From positions 186,001 to 250,000 of the forward strand of contig WION01000003.1 of assembly GCA_015039365.1 (NCBI GenBank): a stretch of 64,000 bases of DNA, given 5' to 3'. The notes under the pieces were generated by a model. It ran no database searches. It had not been told where the DNA came from and saw nothing but the letters and a program-made list of their open reading frames with translations. Numbering within the stretch: the stretch's first letter is position 1; each line of letters starts with the position of its first letter. Positions 46,529 through 58,622 of the stretch are shown here, piece by piece. The position numbers and the translations under genes were made by a program. The stretch comes from Amanita rubescens (lineage: Eukaryota; Basidiomycota; Agaricomycetes; Agaricales; Amanitaceae).

Positions 46529-48702
46529 ATGGTCACAGTCTATAAATGCGCTTCGTGCTCGCGGAATTTTCCTTCATCCCACGGGAGAAGTAATCACGAA
46601 CGCCAATGTAAGAAAATAAATAATGCAAAATGGGTCTTGCGGGTACAAGCCGTCCAAAATGCACAAAAACGGAAGCTAGCAGAAATCGCGTCGCATCCCC
46701 CCATGAACGACACTGATACTCTGACCGGATATCCACCTGGATTACCTCTGCTAGATGAGGAAGTACACGAGGCTGTAAATATGGACGTTGATGCAGCCAC
46801 ATCATCATTGGTAGCCGAGTCTCAGCCCGTATGTGCTTCTCCAAGTCCTGTATCTTGTTAATGTCAGTTACTCACCATTGAATTTATACATAGGGCCACC
46901 GCACAATCGAATTGTCCTCAACCTTCTTTTCGAACTTGCAACATGGCATGCGCTTGCAAAACTCCGGCTTCACACGGAGACCACTATAAATGCACTTGAA
47001 GCATCCACAAAAAGGCTAGGAAAGTCATTGCGAGAATTCAAGAGTGTTACATGCGAGACGTATGTCACCAAGGAGCTACCCTCGGAAGAAGCAGCCCGCG
47101 GTCGACGGGAATCAGCTCTACGTGCCAAACAGCCTGCTTCCAACGGACCAACCACAAATACAACAGCTAGAAGAAAGCGGGAGAAGAAATTCAATCTTTC
47201 AACGTATAAACTACATGCACTCGGCGATTACCCCCATACAATTCGAATGTTTGGCACTACAGATGGATATACGAGTCAAGTGGTAGGATACTATCGCATG
47301 CTCCAATAGAAAAGATATTTACCGACATATTCAGGGAGAAACTCAACATAAAAAAGTCAAGGTATATTACAAGCGCGCTTCCAAATCACAATCAACGCGG
47401 AGTATAACCAAGCGCGAACGTCGTGAGCGCATCCTTCGCAATATTGCCGAATGCAGCAGAGCGGCGGAGGCGAACATGAACGCTGCCAACCATCCGGTTA
47501 ATACCCAACAGAACAAGAAGCGGAAAGGGCCAATACTTCTCTTAGAAGATGAAGAGAAGCTCCCTTATACAGACCCCAATGACCATTATCATATTGGAAA
47601 GTCTACAAAATACAAGCTAAACATATATCAATGGCCGGATGAAGAATTGGAACAAGATTTCGTATACAAAGTAAGATCGAGTTCGCTTCAGTCAACTTCT
47701 AACAAACGTCGTATCAGGATTGGTATATAAAACTGTTGGATCATCTCCTGGCCCGTCTCAAAGGATATGACCTATTCGACGGCGATGAACATGTTTTCAG
47801 CGACAAAGAGCGAAGCTGTATTGTCCTGGACAATGAGGCTATATACCAACACAAAGTTCTACGGGTCAATTATACTACCTATGACCTTCGACGTGATCAA
47901 GATTCTGTGAATCCTAGGACCCACCCGGACATCATGATGGTCGCCCATGAAGATGAACCCGGACCCGACCCTCACCCTTATTGGTATGCAAGAGTAGTGG
48001 GAATCTTCCATGCAGATGTACTTTGGCGTGGAGAAAGTTCGCCACCGAAGAGGATGGAATTCCTCTGGGTCCGCTGGTATGGACGTGATTTGGATCACCA
48101 TGCAGGCTGGAAACGGCGGCGCCTTCACCGCATTGGGTTCATTTCGAGCTCAGATCCAGCTGCATATGGCTTTCTGGATCCAGCAAATGTCATCCGTGCT
48201 GTGCACCTTATCCCTGCCTTCGAACTCGGACGAACCACGGCATATCTAACTGGTCCAATTGTTCGACCAGCCAAGCTTGAAGATTCCGAATGGCGACAGT
48301 ACTACATAAACCAGTATGTACCTTTTCGGATGATCAAAGTTCTATTGTCTAATTTTCTCCAACAGTTTCGTAGATCGAGACATGTTTCTGAGGTATCGAG
48401 GTGGTGGCGTTGGACACAAATCAACACGAGAAGCGACAGATCAATTTTTGCAAGATCGTCATCCATCCGAGGCACCCGTTGCATTTGAAAATGGTGATGA
48501 TGATGATATGGAGGGTGAAGGGGGAGAAAGGATGCCTCAGATTGCAATGGGCGAGGAAGAGGATGAAGACTCGGAGGATGAGAACGAGAACGAGAACGGG
48601 AACAATAAAGAGCAAGAACAGGAGGACGAAGAAGCATTGGGTCCCGAGGATGGCGAGGACCATGATGACGAGGATGAGGAGGTTGGCTACGGTGCGCTAT
48701 GA
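46529..48702 (+). CDS. Zinc-finger protein with Plavaka transposon C-terminal region
   Basis: Five exons (46529-46832, 46894-47282, 47335-47670, 47718-48313, 48366-48702) give 653 residues in one frame. Residues 6-30 form a C2H2-type finger (CASCSRNFPSSHGRSNHERQ). The next exon starts directly with LLFELATWHALAKLRLHTET, which in full-length Plavaka proteins follows the transposase. HYHIGKSTKYKLNIYQW, KVLRVNYTTYDLRRDQDSVN, WYARVVGIFHADV, RMEFLWVRWYGRD, RRRLHRIGFI and FVDRDMFLRYRGGGVGHKST complete the usual C-terminal part. The tail is extremely acidic (D and E runs after residue 570). The catalytic region is absent, so it cannot be an autonomous transposase. The intact frame could mean recent mobility in trans or domestication. 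Confidence 0.82.
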
Positions 48703-48930
48703 AGGCCAACTCGAGTCCACTAGTATTATGACCAAGACGGGGTATTCTTAAATATATTATATATATGACTACCGTTTTACATATATAGCAACCGAATGGT
48801 ATATCAACTGTTGGGTAATGCTACGTATTCAGCCGTGGTCGGACCATCCAGCTGGCAGCATTGCAAGGCTGACGCGAGCCTTGGATCACCCTTGCGAGGC
48901 GGTGCCCTTGCCTGGAACAGGCTGGCCAGG

Positions 48931-49448
48931 GGCACAGCCACTGATCAAGGTTCGCGCCGTTTTGTAGATGCAAACTGTACCTCTGCCAGCAATGCGTTCG
49001 TTTGCCCTACAAATTCCACAGCTCGACTCAACACCTCATCGCATATTGACCACGGCGCCTGAAATGCCCTCAACATGTCTCCAAGTAAGCTACAATTTCG
49101 TCCAGGATCCTCATGCTGCTGTGGCACGGTCCTTGCGCACAGACGGTCTCCGCTCTTATTTAAATCCGTCAACTTAGAAGATCTTTGTACCGCTACCAAT
49201 AAATCCATCAAACTCAAGCGCGTCGAACCAGCTTCCATATTCGCATAATACACACTTCGTATTCTTAGATCCTAAAGCCTAAGCCACCGCGCGGCTTATG
49301 TGTAACAAGCCGCAGACCAGCTCACCATATGAAGATTTTCCTATGCGACTCGCTACTACTTGATCCCTTTTTCTTTCATTCTCGTCAAGACGTTGACTCT
49401 GCAACGTCGGCGCTGCTTTCTCCCGGAATAACATAAATGCATAGTTCG
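48931..49448. other. No gene seen
   Basis: The segment lies just outside the element. Only short frames without similarity are present. Confidence 0.45.
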
Positions 49449-49785
49449 CATAGGCGACCAGATCATCTTAACGTGTACCAGCGCTCCATTACAATGATCG
49501 CCGAGAAGCGACCCTCGAGTGCAACTACTCGGTCGTACAATGTAAGCACGAAACACGGTAATGTCGCGAAAGTCATGCTTTCTTTTGCTTTAACACCAAT
49601 ATTGATCCTCGTGGTGCAGATGGGCCATTCAGATTGTCACATTTGCTTGATATATGGCTGAATCTTACGATCAGATCATTTTAACGTGTAGCGTTTTATT
49701 ACAATGACCGCCAAGAAGCGAATGCAACTATGCATTGTCATATTTCGTTCATACAGTGTAAGCACGAAACACGGTAATGTCTCAC
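49449..49785. repeat. Degenerate direct repeat, offset about 218 bp
   Basis: Blocks GATCAT/ATTTTAACGTGTA, ATTACAATGA, GCCGAGAAGCGA and GTAAGCACGAAACACGGTAA occur in 49449-49565 and again in 49667-49785. The second copy is altered by small indels. It is non-coding. Confidence 0.75.
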
Positions 49786-50112
49786 ATGACATCGAGCAAC
49801 AATAATACGCGACAATTCATCGTGTCAAGGATTGGTACTGTTCCTCGGACATGCATGGTGAGTACACTACACAGAGTATAGGTTTTGGGCGCTCAGCGCA
49901 GGTAAGAGGCGCATGGTGTTGTACTTTCACAAGACACAATCAATCTCTTGCATACTCTCATATCCACACTCTAGCTTTGTCCGTATTGTCATGGGTAATA
50001 CTGCTTTAAAAGAGTCCGTTGTTGCATCACCTGCATGTATTATCCGGAGGTGTCGGATATATACAAGGTTATAAAATAATGCAGTAGTCGCCAAATAAAC
50101 TTTTTGTTATAA
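49786..50112. other. No gene seen
   Basis: The segment lies downstream of the four-TM gene. It presumably contains its 3' untranslated region and nothing else recognisable. Confidence 0.45.
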
Positions 50113-51380
50113 TTAGATGGCTGTAGCACTCGATTGAAACTTGGGAACAGATGCTCCTGACCGCTCTCTGGAGCGGTGTGAAGGTGAGCGTGCCCTAGAT
50201 GGCGAACGCTCGGGCTCGTCTTCTCGAGCATCTCTGCTCTCTCGGAAAGGTGAAGAAAAGCTCGAATCAGACGAGCGAGAAGACGCGCTGCGTGACACGC
50301 GACCGGCAGGAGGGGGAGGGCTCGCATATCGCGGTAGAGATTCTTCCGGTTTTTGAAGGATGAAACCTAGAAACTTGGCTTAAAACCTGCTCTACTGGGG
50401 AACCAGGGCAAATGAACCTTTCAGTCCTGCGGCTTTCTCTCCTTGTCTCCCAAACCCATAGCCCGTCTTGTCGATGCTCCTGAACGAACCAAATTCGGAC
50501 TTGACATCTGCGCCCCAACCGTAAGCGGGAGACTTTTCAGTGTTATTCGTGGGGAGCGAACGAGCAATAAACGCTGGCGAGCCACCCTTTCCATTCCATG
50601 CAGATCGCTTAGGACCATCTGAATCGGTTGTTTTGGGAAGAACTCCCTTGGCTTCGGCGCGCCATGACAGAATAGAACGCTTATCCTTCGCGGACTCGCG
50701 GAAGACCAGCCCCAGGAACATATTTAGGCACCCGATGGAAAACAGGAAGAACGCAGACACGAGTGTGTAGTCATCAACGTGGTGAGAGAGAATTTGAGTA
50801 GCGATACTGCTCAGTAGTTAAGATCAGTCGATTGATGAGATAAATGCAATGCTTACAGGCCTTGAAAGATGCCGAGGGGACCTAAACCAAACTCGGAGCC
50901 GAGAACGGGGAAAAATCGGTCAAAGAATTTCATGGGCCAGCCAAGTTCAGATACTACATGTTGTTAGTGACTTCCTACAAGGGCTACATAGGAACACTCA
51001 CAGAGTAAAATGATCGATTGAAGAATGATCAGCAGAGTAGCTACAACGGCCCAGAAGACGCCAGCGGGTTGATTGGGTACGGTGCTTCCTCTTTGAACAA
51101 ATGAATCAGTAAAGCACCACGAAAACCGTAGGAGCAGATGTACTCGATATAATCACAATTCTGATAGACCGATGAATTACCTGCCGTGTTCGCCTCAAAT
51201 TCATTGACTGCCTTTATATTGGTGACCATGACCACGATTTGACTTGCAAAAACAAGCAACAGGGTGACGATACTCAGAAAACGGACTACGTTGAGACCCA
51301 TAAAAATAACTGGAAAATATTATCATAAGCTGCAACCTGATATATGTGGCGTTCGACTCACTTGCACGTGTGGGAGGCAT
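50113..51380 (-). CDS. Four-TM membrane protein with Ser/Arg-rich tail (DUF7598-like)
   Basis: Exons on the minus strand, with 50-60 bp introns, read MPPTRA, then IFMGLNVVRFLSIVTLLLVF in the first membrane segment. The exons continue with NCDYIE joined to GSTVPNQPAGVFWAVVATLL, ELGWPMKFFDRFFPVLGSEF, and SHHVDDYTLVSAFFLFSIGC followed by LNMFLGLVFRESAK. A cytosolic region of about 170 residues follows, ending in KPEESLPRYASPPPPAGR and a Ser/Arg-rich tail. The last intron is placed so that LKG joins FILQKPEESLP. I recall this layout from a conserved uncharacterised basidiomycete family (I believe DUF7598); MARVEL-like topology is an alternative description. The total is about 335 residues. Role unknown, probably plasma or vesicle membrane. 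A partial copy lies at 40066-40666. Confidence 0.8.
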
Positions 51381-52585
51381 GTTGGGTTATAGATACAGTG
51401 AGTTGATAGGAATGAAGGAAAGGATTCTCTAGGACGTAAGGGTTCTGTCGTTACAAGTCGAGGAGGGTTGGAAAAAGTCTAGAAGGTGGCCCAGCACCAA
51501 GAAACGTTGGGGATCGTAAAACGAGGGACTCGAGCCCAAAGGGCGTTTGAAGCTGAGGTCTTGGAGGTGAAAAAAAGGGATAAATATCGCCGGCGCCATG
51601 GCAGAATACTTATATATCGAAAACAATAAGGATTATGGAGGAGCGTCGGGAGAGCCGGAAATAATGGGACAATGACACTTGGGCCGGGTTACGTTTTTGC
51701 TGTAAGCGAGAACAATACTGGTAGCCAAGCGTTTGCGTTACACGTCACGCGTTATGCATCAAAGAAGGTCGTTGCGCTGATGGCACTTGACTACAAAAGG
51801 CGTCGCGCCCTTCAAGTTGCGATGACAACCGATTTACTTGACAATGTAGGCGTTATTCGGTGATTAAGTGATGCTGGGAATGCGGAAGGCCTCGATGAGT
51901 CACGATGATACAAGGGGTGCGGGTACAAAGCAATAATTTTAATTTATCGTCGAGGATTTCGTTGTCCCTCCCTGAGAAATCTCGAGCACTTTATTATAAA
52001 AGGGAGCGAAGCTTTGATTCAGGACCGCCAGCCAACCAATGCACGACCCGTGCAACGTTCACCTTCGATCAATAAATATGCCTCGTGCAAAACGTACGAC
52101 AGCTAGCATAAAGTCATGAGTACGCAAGAGCAACCTTCAGCTTCTCCAATGTATCTACGCAGCTAGTAATTATATCGTCGTCAACCAAGCCAAGGAGGTT
52201 TTTGGGCTATGGTTACTTTCCCAAGCACAAAAATACCACAAAAAATCTTGCCATTAATTATGCTATTACTATTTATCATCGCCATCATAAAATCCATCAC
52301 GTTCATAAGGGTATGGAGAGTTGCGCATGCGAAGGAGGGTAATCTACAAATCAATGGGGGAAACAAGAATATGCTGTGAGGAGAGTGTATGAGCTTGTTA
52401 ACTAGACTAATAATACGTTGGAGTTAGAATAAAAAGGTCCGTTGATGCCAAAAACGGGAAAAACGGCATCAAATTAAATGACAACTGAAAGAAAAGAAAA
52501 GAAAAGAAAACCATGGGCCCAAATTTATCAAGAAAACATACTTATGTTGTAATTCAGCATAAACTGAAAAGCTGCGAAAACCAGC
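51381..52585. other. Intergenic; AAAAG microsatellite
   Basis: No gene is recognised. A short GAAAA repeat lies at about 52488-52511. The left part should contain the promoter of the four-TM gene, and the right part the 3' end of the sensor-like gene. Confidence 0.5.
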
Positions 52586-54334
52586 TTATGCGCTATATGC
52601 GGGAGGTCCCATGACCGAATCGCTGCCGATGGACGCCGGAACTGACGCGCGTACGTGCTCTCTATACCGGCCTCCGTCTAGATGAACGACAGGGGGCTTC
52701 TCCCCAGCCGTGATCAACTGCCCTTTTCCACCCCTTCGTTCCCGAACCGGCCTCTGTCGTTCTTGATAAGGATTGAATTCAGCTGCGCTTGGTCCAGGTC
52801 CAGCGTTGGATAATCCAGCTGAATGACCACGACTGTACGCAGATACACTATTAGAGCCTGAATGACTGACAACAGGCATAATGGGTGCGATGCCCCCATA
52901 AACCTCATCCTCGTCGACAATAGATTCCCGTTGTCCAGTCCCAGGTCTTGGTTGGGCTGTGCTGGAAGTTGCACTTGTATTGTATTGCATTCCGGGTGGA
53001 TATCGGGTACCTCCAGCACCAACCCACGCACCGGATGGTGCAGAGGCGGACGACGATGCTTCTTGCAAGCTGCTGACAAGTGCAACTGCGGCAGGTCTAG
53101 GAGTGACAGACGCCACAGCTGCCGCAGCTACGGCATGACTATGGGACGAAAAGGACGGTAACTGTGCGTGCGCCGGCTGACCCATACTCTGGCCAGCGTA
53201 CGGACCTACAGACTGTTGTTGTTGCTGCGGCAGTTGTTGTCCCACCGATTGCTGTTGAACCGCTGACTGTTGTTGCTGCATCACCGATTGTTGCTGTTGT
53301 TGTCCAATCGATTGCTGTTGAGCCGCCGACTGTTGTTGTTGCCCTATTGATTGCTGCTGCTGCGCTCCCGACTGTTGCCCAACCGAATGGTGATACGGCT
53401 GATGATGCTGAGTAACGTTGGGTACAGGGTTATACGCAGTATCCGAGCTAAGACTGAGACCAGTGGAAGAAGGCGGCGACATGTGAGGTGGCACAGAAGA
53501 GTGTCCCACTAGCCCGTACTCGTAAGGCCTAGGTTTAGGATCTAAATTAGGGTCCCGCTTGGGCTTGGGAAATGCGTCTCTAAGAATGGCGTCCTCTTCT
53601 CTTTCAAAGATATCGTCCCATCGAGTATTACGTTTCCTGTAATAAATAGGCTATATATACTGCCGTCCTTTATAGGGTAGAGACTTACCACAAGTACCAG
53701 GCAAGTAATGCCAGCGCTGCCAAGCCAAAGAAGCCGCCAACAGATCCCCCGATAATAGCGCCAATGTGTGGTATTGCGGTGGTACTATTTGTATTGCTGT
53801 TCAGGGCTCCGGTAGTGGAGGAACCCGTCGGTGGCATCGTTTGCGTCTCTGTAACTAGTGTTACAAGAACACTTCCGTTTGCTGCCGTCGACGACGACAT
53901 AGCAGTCACCGTGCTCAGCACAGGAGAAACGAAGCTTGAAGTGGACTGGGATGTCGTAGATACGGGATTGCCACCACCCGAGCTAACCCCCGTGCACGAG
54001 GTAGCAAAGAGCGTATTTACGACCGTGGCTGTCACCGGAAAAACAGTTGTCTGAGTAAACTCAACGGTCTGTACTCCGCCTGTGTGATTTATGGTGAAGT
54101 AAGCGCATATTGACAACGAAACAGCCACGAACCAGGAATAATGCTAGTTGCCACTTGTGTTGTTGTCTGGCACGAGGAAATGTTTCTTACAGGAACACAT
54201 GTCGTTCCAATTGAGGTTATGTACGATGTTGTCGGGGGTGATGTCGTGACAGAAGAAGAGACCACTATCGACGTCGACTCTGTGGTCGTTGCTACTGTTT
54301 GCGTCAAGGTAGGAATCGTTGAACATGATCCCAT
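52586..54334 (-). CDS. Single-pass surface protein, Ser/Thr-rich ectodomain and Gln-rich tail
   Basis: Three exons read continuously. The N-terminal 200 residues are almost all Ser, Thr, Val and Pro with a few Cys, as in O-mannosylated cell-wall stress sensors. A membrane helix follows (IGAIIGGSVGGFFGLAALAL plus LAWYLW, near 53690-53750). The cytosolic side starts KRNTRWDDIFEREEDAILRD, a juxtamembrane phrase I have seen in basidiomycete Mid2-like proteins. The tail of about 300 residues is dominated by Gln and Ser (53180-53400) and ends with ASVPASIGSDSVMGPPAYSA. The first exon is uncertain: the ATG at 54334 lacks a signal peptide, while a hydrophobic stretch (LIVALASILFTFSIIF) lies just upstream at about 54340-54390 in another frame and may be a spliced signal exon. 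Sensor function is inferred from architecture only. Confidence 0.75.
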
Positions 54335-54390
54335 TTTTGTGTCTTAAAGATAATTGAGAAGGTGAAAAGAATGCTGGCGAGGGCGACTAT

Positions 54391-55640
54391 GAGGTCTCCT
54401 GATGCATGGGCAGGTCCATGTCAGCGAATATATCGAAAGAAAAACGTGGAGAGGCATACAAGAGGTGAGAGCAAGCTCTTGCAGCTCTTCAGGTGGCAGG
54501 AGGAATCCCTATGATGATACGTGGTGAAGCACGGCTTTCACACGCCGCGACCAAGCACAAGACGCAGTACGGCCGATTCAAAGTACCGACCACGAGGCGT
54601 AAGTTCTTAATAAAGCAGAACCAGCCAAACCGATTTTCCGCTTTCAATCTTGGGAACGTTCTGCCGGAGATGTGCAAAATGCAGTGGATCAGTGCAGGTG
54701 GAGTAGATCGATGCAAACGGTCCTTCCCAGCTTTGCTGGTGTGGAACGTGCACGGTCCACGCAGAGGGTGGTGGAAGTTCTGAAGCAAAGAGGATCAAAG
54801 GCAATAAAAGACGTCGGAAGGTCGGCCAATGAGAGAAAATAAGGACCTCCGCAAGAGAACGAATTGGGATAGCGGCGTGGCAGATATGCTGTTAGGCGGG
54901 CGCTGGCACAATAAACCCAAGTTAAGTTAGGTAAGCCGATCGTTGAACGCCTAATGTACCCGAGCTTGAAGCATTTTCGATTTCTGCGTCCTGATCTTTG
55001 CGATCAGCAATATATCAGCAGTCTTATACTGTCCTCGAAATCTGTGGAATAATAAGTGATGAGAATTCAAGTGATGGAAATGTCGGCCTAATGATCAAAA
55101 GGGGACTCGGCTGACGCAGTGGCTGTGCAACACACCCTCAAATAGGTCAATGTCGATACCAGGCACATGTGAGGCAGTGCCCAGAAGATCCTTACCGGTG
55201 CCATCTGGCATCGCATACGGGAGTCGCTCAATGGAGTAGATCATGATCATGTCTGCACTAAAATAGCACTACCGGGGGATCGTCGAGATGCTGAAACGTT
55301 GAAATGAACTTTTTTTTAAAAATCACTAACGTTACTAGGAAAAGCCGACATGTTGTATGAATACATAGTGTATGACGTGGATGTAATAATTTTTTCGCAA
55401 GTTGCGGTGCGATAGACAGGAAATCTGAATAGCCACAAACCACTCTGGGTAGCTCATGACGTTCATGCGGAATGTCACGATCGGGATCGCTCGGATGCAG
55501 TGGTTTATATATAATGTTAGGGGAATTGAACGATCGGCTCGAGCGCAAGGATTCGAAATCAATGGCATGGAGAAAGCCATGCACGAACGGGTCTGCAAAA
55601 GACGCCCAATCGGCTCGTGTCTTCAGCTCCACAGTGTTGC
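54391..55640. other. Intergenic, no gene seen
   Basis: No coding feature is recognised. A T8/A6-like homopolymer junction lies near 55309-55320. Confidence 0.45.
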
Positions 55641-55646
55641 CCTTCA

Positions 55647-56077
55647 TTAGAGGCTCGCATTGCCTATGACAGAACCAATGACTGCAGGCGCTTCGCTAAC
55701 ACGTGATTCTTCTGCTAGGACCTTGTTGAGATTTCCTTCGGAAGCGGTGGGTAGTAATACCTCGACCGGGCCTCCAAGAACACGTAAATCCAGTGGCGTC
55801 CCCTCTCCGGGTTGTTCGTTATTACTGTTATCCTTTCTTCAGGTCAGAAGACAAGCCTACTGGAGCAAGAAATTGAATTGCCGTACCACATCCTGCTCCT
55901 CAATAAAACGTGTAATTCTCGCATAAGGATGGAAACGGTGGATATAGGAGGACCGATATGAGGGAAGGCGTAATGTGTACTGTGTGTTGGCCGCGTCATA
56001 GGTAGGTAGATAGCGAGAATTTTTGCAGCGTGTATCATCAACAAGGGGCACGGCGATGTTGAGGTCCATGGGTTACT
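55647..56077 (-). CDS. Uncharacterised protein, partial paralogue of the gene at 60.3-61.4 kb
   Basis: On the minus strand MDLNIAVPLVDDTRCKNSRY then YTLRLPSYRSSYIHRFHPYA aligns with MDPQDNNLPPAQGDIGG and YSLRLPTYRSSYVRRFHPYA of the gene at 60328-61408. An intron near 55850 appears to join this to a second exon containing GTPLDLRVLGGPVEVLLPTA and ending PAVIGSVIGNASL, stop at about 55648. A weaker match (LHIFFYLRFPNILS) to the upstream part of the paralogue lies near 56090-56130 but ends at a stop codon, so the 5' part may be broken. No known domain. I cannot decide between a short gene and a truncated pseudogene. Confidence 0.55.
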
Positions 56078-56409
56078 GCAGAAGTAACTAGGAGAGGATA
56101 TTGGGGAATCGGAGGTAGAAAAAAATGTGGAGATTAGCGTTTTTAAGGGATTGGAACTTTGCGGCGCACGGTTGAACCGACTAGGCCTTTGTGGTATGTC
56201 CACGTTTTCTGAATCAGCTTCTCCCGTAACAATTTCCTCAACCTCATCGATGGTTCAAGATCCGTATGTGAATACAATTCAAATTTCCCGGAACTTGACA
56301 TTCCTCGTTCTTTAAAGGACTGAGGCCGTGACGCTGATGTGGCAATGGAGAAACGGAGAAAACCGATATCTAACCCAGGCAAACAAACGTTCGGGCCTAG
56401 ATCCACACA

Positions 56410-58622
56410 AGCTTAATACAAGCGCGTAAAGGTCCGGAAAGAGGCTTACTCCGCTTGAAGAAAGTGGAGAGCGTCAAACCGGGAGAAAGAGGACGGAATA
56501 AGGCAGGAAAAAAGGACTGAAGACCCTTTACAATCCGCCACCGCATATGGCTGCGCCGCTCATATGCGGACAAAATTCGAGTCATCCATCGGGTGCGTGG
56601 CCCCGTTTATCTCTGGACGGTCCACTGTGTTCAACGCTCCTACCATTATCCCGCCCTCGACCATATATGGAAGTCACGACGCGCGTGACCCGACTGTTAC
56701 GCGCGCCTCAGTAGATGAGTCACTTTTGGCGCCTTTGCAGGAGTGGGAACGAGGCATCATATTCACAGGCAATTGAATCCATGCAGATAACATCAAGGAA
56801 GGTCGGCGACTTCAACCTGTATTTATGCCCGTCAAGACAAACGGCAGCAAGAAACACCGATGCTGGCGAATCTCGCATGAAGCGGGATCAGAAACGATCA
56901 GCAGCTATACCGTCGTCCAGGCCTTCGCATCTTCACAAAAGAGCATGTCTTCAGCTTTCGTCGGCAACCACTTCTGCGTGACAAGGCAAGGTGTATATGT
57001 CATATATAGCCGTCGGCGTCATTGAGATCGAACTTGTGTGCCTATATAACGTTCCGTGCAAGAGGACATCCAGCGAATCCGGGGCCAAGCAGCGCATATT
57101 TCCTGGGACAGAAGAGATTGCAAGCCCTTGAACAACTACAGCTCTAGCGCAGAGCGTTTGAATTATAATCAGATATCTAGCCTGCCTCGTAGCAGAAAAA
57201 ACTCGATGTTTGGCTGACCATGGTCCCGTATATCCAACGCCCGTGCCCTGAGCCGCGATGTGGCATGGCACCCGAAGCGACCTTCAATGCAGATTTGAAG
57301 GGGAACGTGCAGACTTTCGGCGATTGCCTGAGCGCTTTTGGCTGGTGGCAGGTTTTTCAATATTCGCGCTGATATATCCGCAATTTTTAGTGTGCGCAAC
57401 AAGGAAGGTGAAAGGCGCAGGACAAACGGTGGCACGATGGGCAGCGGAGTCGAAAGCGTGGAATTCCAAAGTAAAAACGCCGTCTCGCGTGGAGTTCACC
57501 GCACCACTTTCGGATTCAAATTTCATCTCCCTTTCCATCCCAGACGAAATGGCCGTTAAGACTGGCCAATAGTTACAATGCGCGAGCCATAGGCTCCAGC
57601 ATATTCACTTCCGCCTCCCCATATTTATTCCTTCTCAAACTGGCATTTTTTGAACGGCCTCCACTTACACGTAACGAACTCCAAATTATCACTCCGACGG
57701 CCGTCTAGACGAAGCACAGCCAAGGACCAAATTCTACGAATAATGCTGCACAGACGCCACCGTGGCCAGCGAATGCATTGTCGCTTCGGAGCTCCGTAGC
57801 TACCGAGAGCCCCGGGCCACGTAGCCTACGTTCGGGCCTCTGCCCTCTAGTGCCTCGCGACAAGGATGCAGAACGATTGTACTTTTGCCCTCGCATCTGC
57901 CCTCGCGGCTAACATCGCCTGGAATAGGCGCGTCGATCTAAACATAGCCTCGGTCGACCAACTCAACCGCGCATCCTTTGCATCTATCCTCTTGTCTCTG
58001 CCAAAACAAAGTAGCCGAACGTTAAATGGGTGAGAATTTTGCCCTTCGATTCAGCTATCATTCATTTTTGACCAGGCCAGCGGTACCGTTTTAATTCCTG
58101 TCCGACTGGAATTCGGGTCAAACTGGTCTTTCGCACACCCCTACGCCTCCCTTTATCCCTCATCACTCCCTGCCTTCCTTGGAGATGCGCACCAACGTTT
58201 GCATCATCCCAGTATGTCTCGTGACATATACCAACTCCTCGCAGTCGCTGCAGACCACCTCTTTTGTCGTTGTTTATATATAACCGACGGCGATCCGGAC
58301 TCACCACGGGTCTACAATTGGAATTCTCCGCGTCTATCGGGTGAAGGCTTGGTGCTGAAGCCGAATACAGGGAGCACCCTGAGAAGGAAACGGAAGGCCA
58401 GATCCATTCCAAATCCAAATGACGGCAGCAATATGTAATATTGGCGCGTCCCCACAACTCACGCCACCGCGCTCTAAACAGACTTCGCGGCTTTTCACGA
58501 AAAAAAAAGAGATAGATAATCGAAGACCAAAATAATATATACACAAGGCAATAAATAGGCGGTCTCCAAGATGATACCTCGCCGATAGATGAAGAATATC
58601 CCGCAAACAAAAATCCAAGAAC
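56410..58622. other. No gene recognised
   Basis: This 2.2-kb segment contains a short inverted pair CCGCATATG...CATATGCGG (about 56537-56565) and several overlapping frames of 60-180 codons without any family resemblance. A 104-codon + frame at 57258 has biased composition but no motif. It is left unannotated. Confidence 0.45.

Larger units (their letters stand above)
44030..48930. mobile_element. Putative Plavaka/CACTA-like element without transposase core
   Basis: Boundaries are approximate. The left end (about 44030-44230) is packed with CAAGGCT-type repeats, and the right end (about 48855-48930) carries the same motif inverted. Bases 44058-44086 align imperfectly with the reverse complement of 48855-48884 (shared CAAGGCT, GTCA and TTGCAATG blocks). 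Both ends have an AT-rich stretch inside. The element contains two intact divergent genes starting near 46.4-46.5 kb. Plavaka elements are DNA transposons of mushroom-forming fungi whose proteins include the C-terminal domains seen here, but the catalytic core is missing. No target-site duplication could be assigned. Confidence 0.65.

Noticed and set aside
48302..48709. Minus-strand frame rich in His and Pro
   Set aside because: It is the mirror of the acidic GAA/GAT-rich tail of the zinc-finger gene.
57258..57572. 104-codon + frame near 57.3 kb
   Set aside because: No motif is recognised, and overlapping frames of similar length occur on the other strand.
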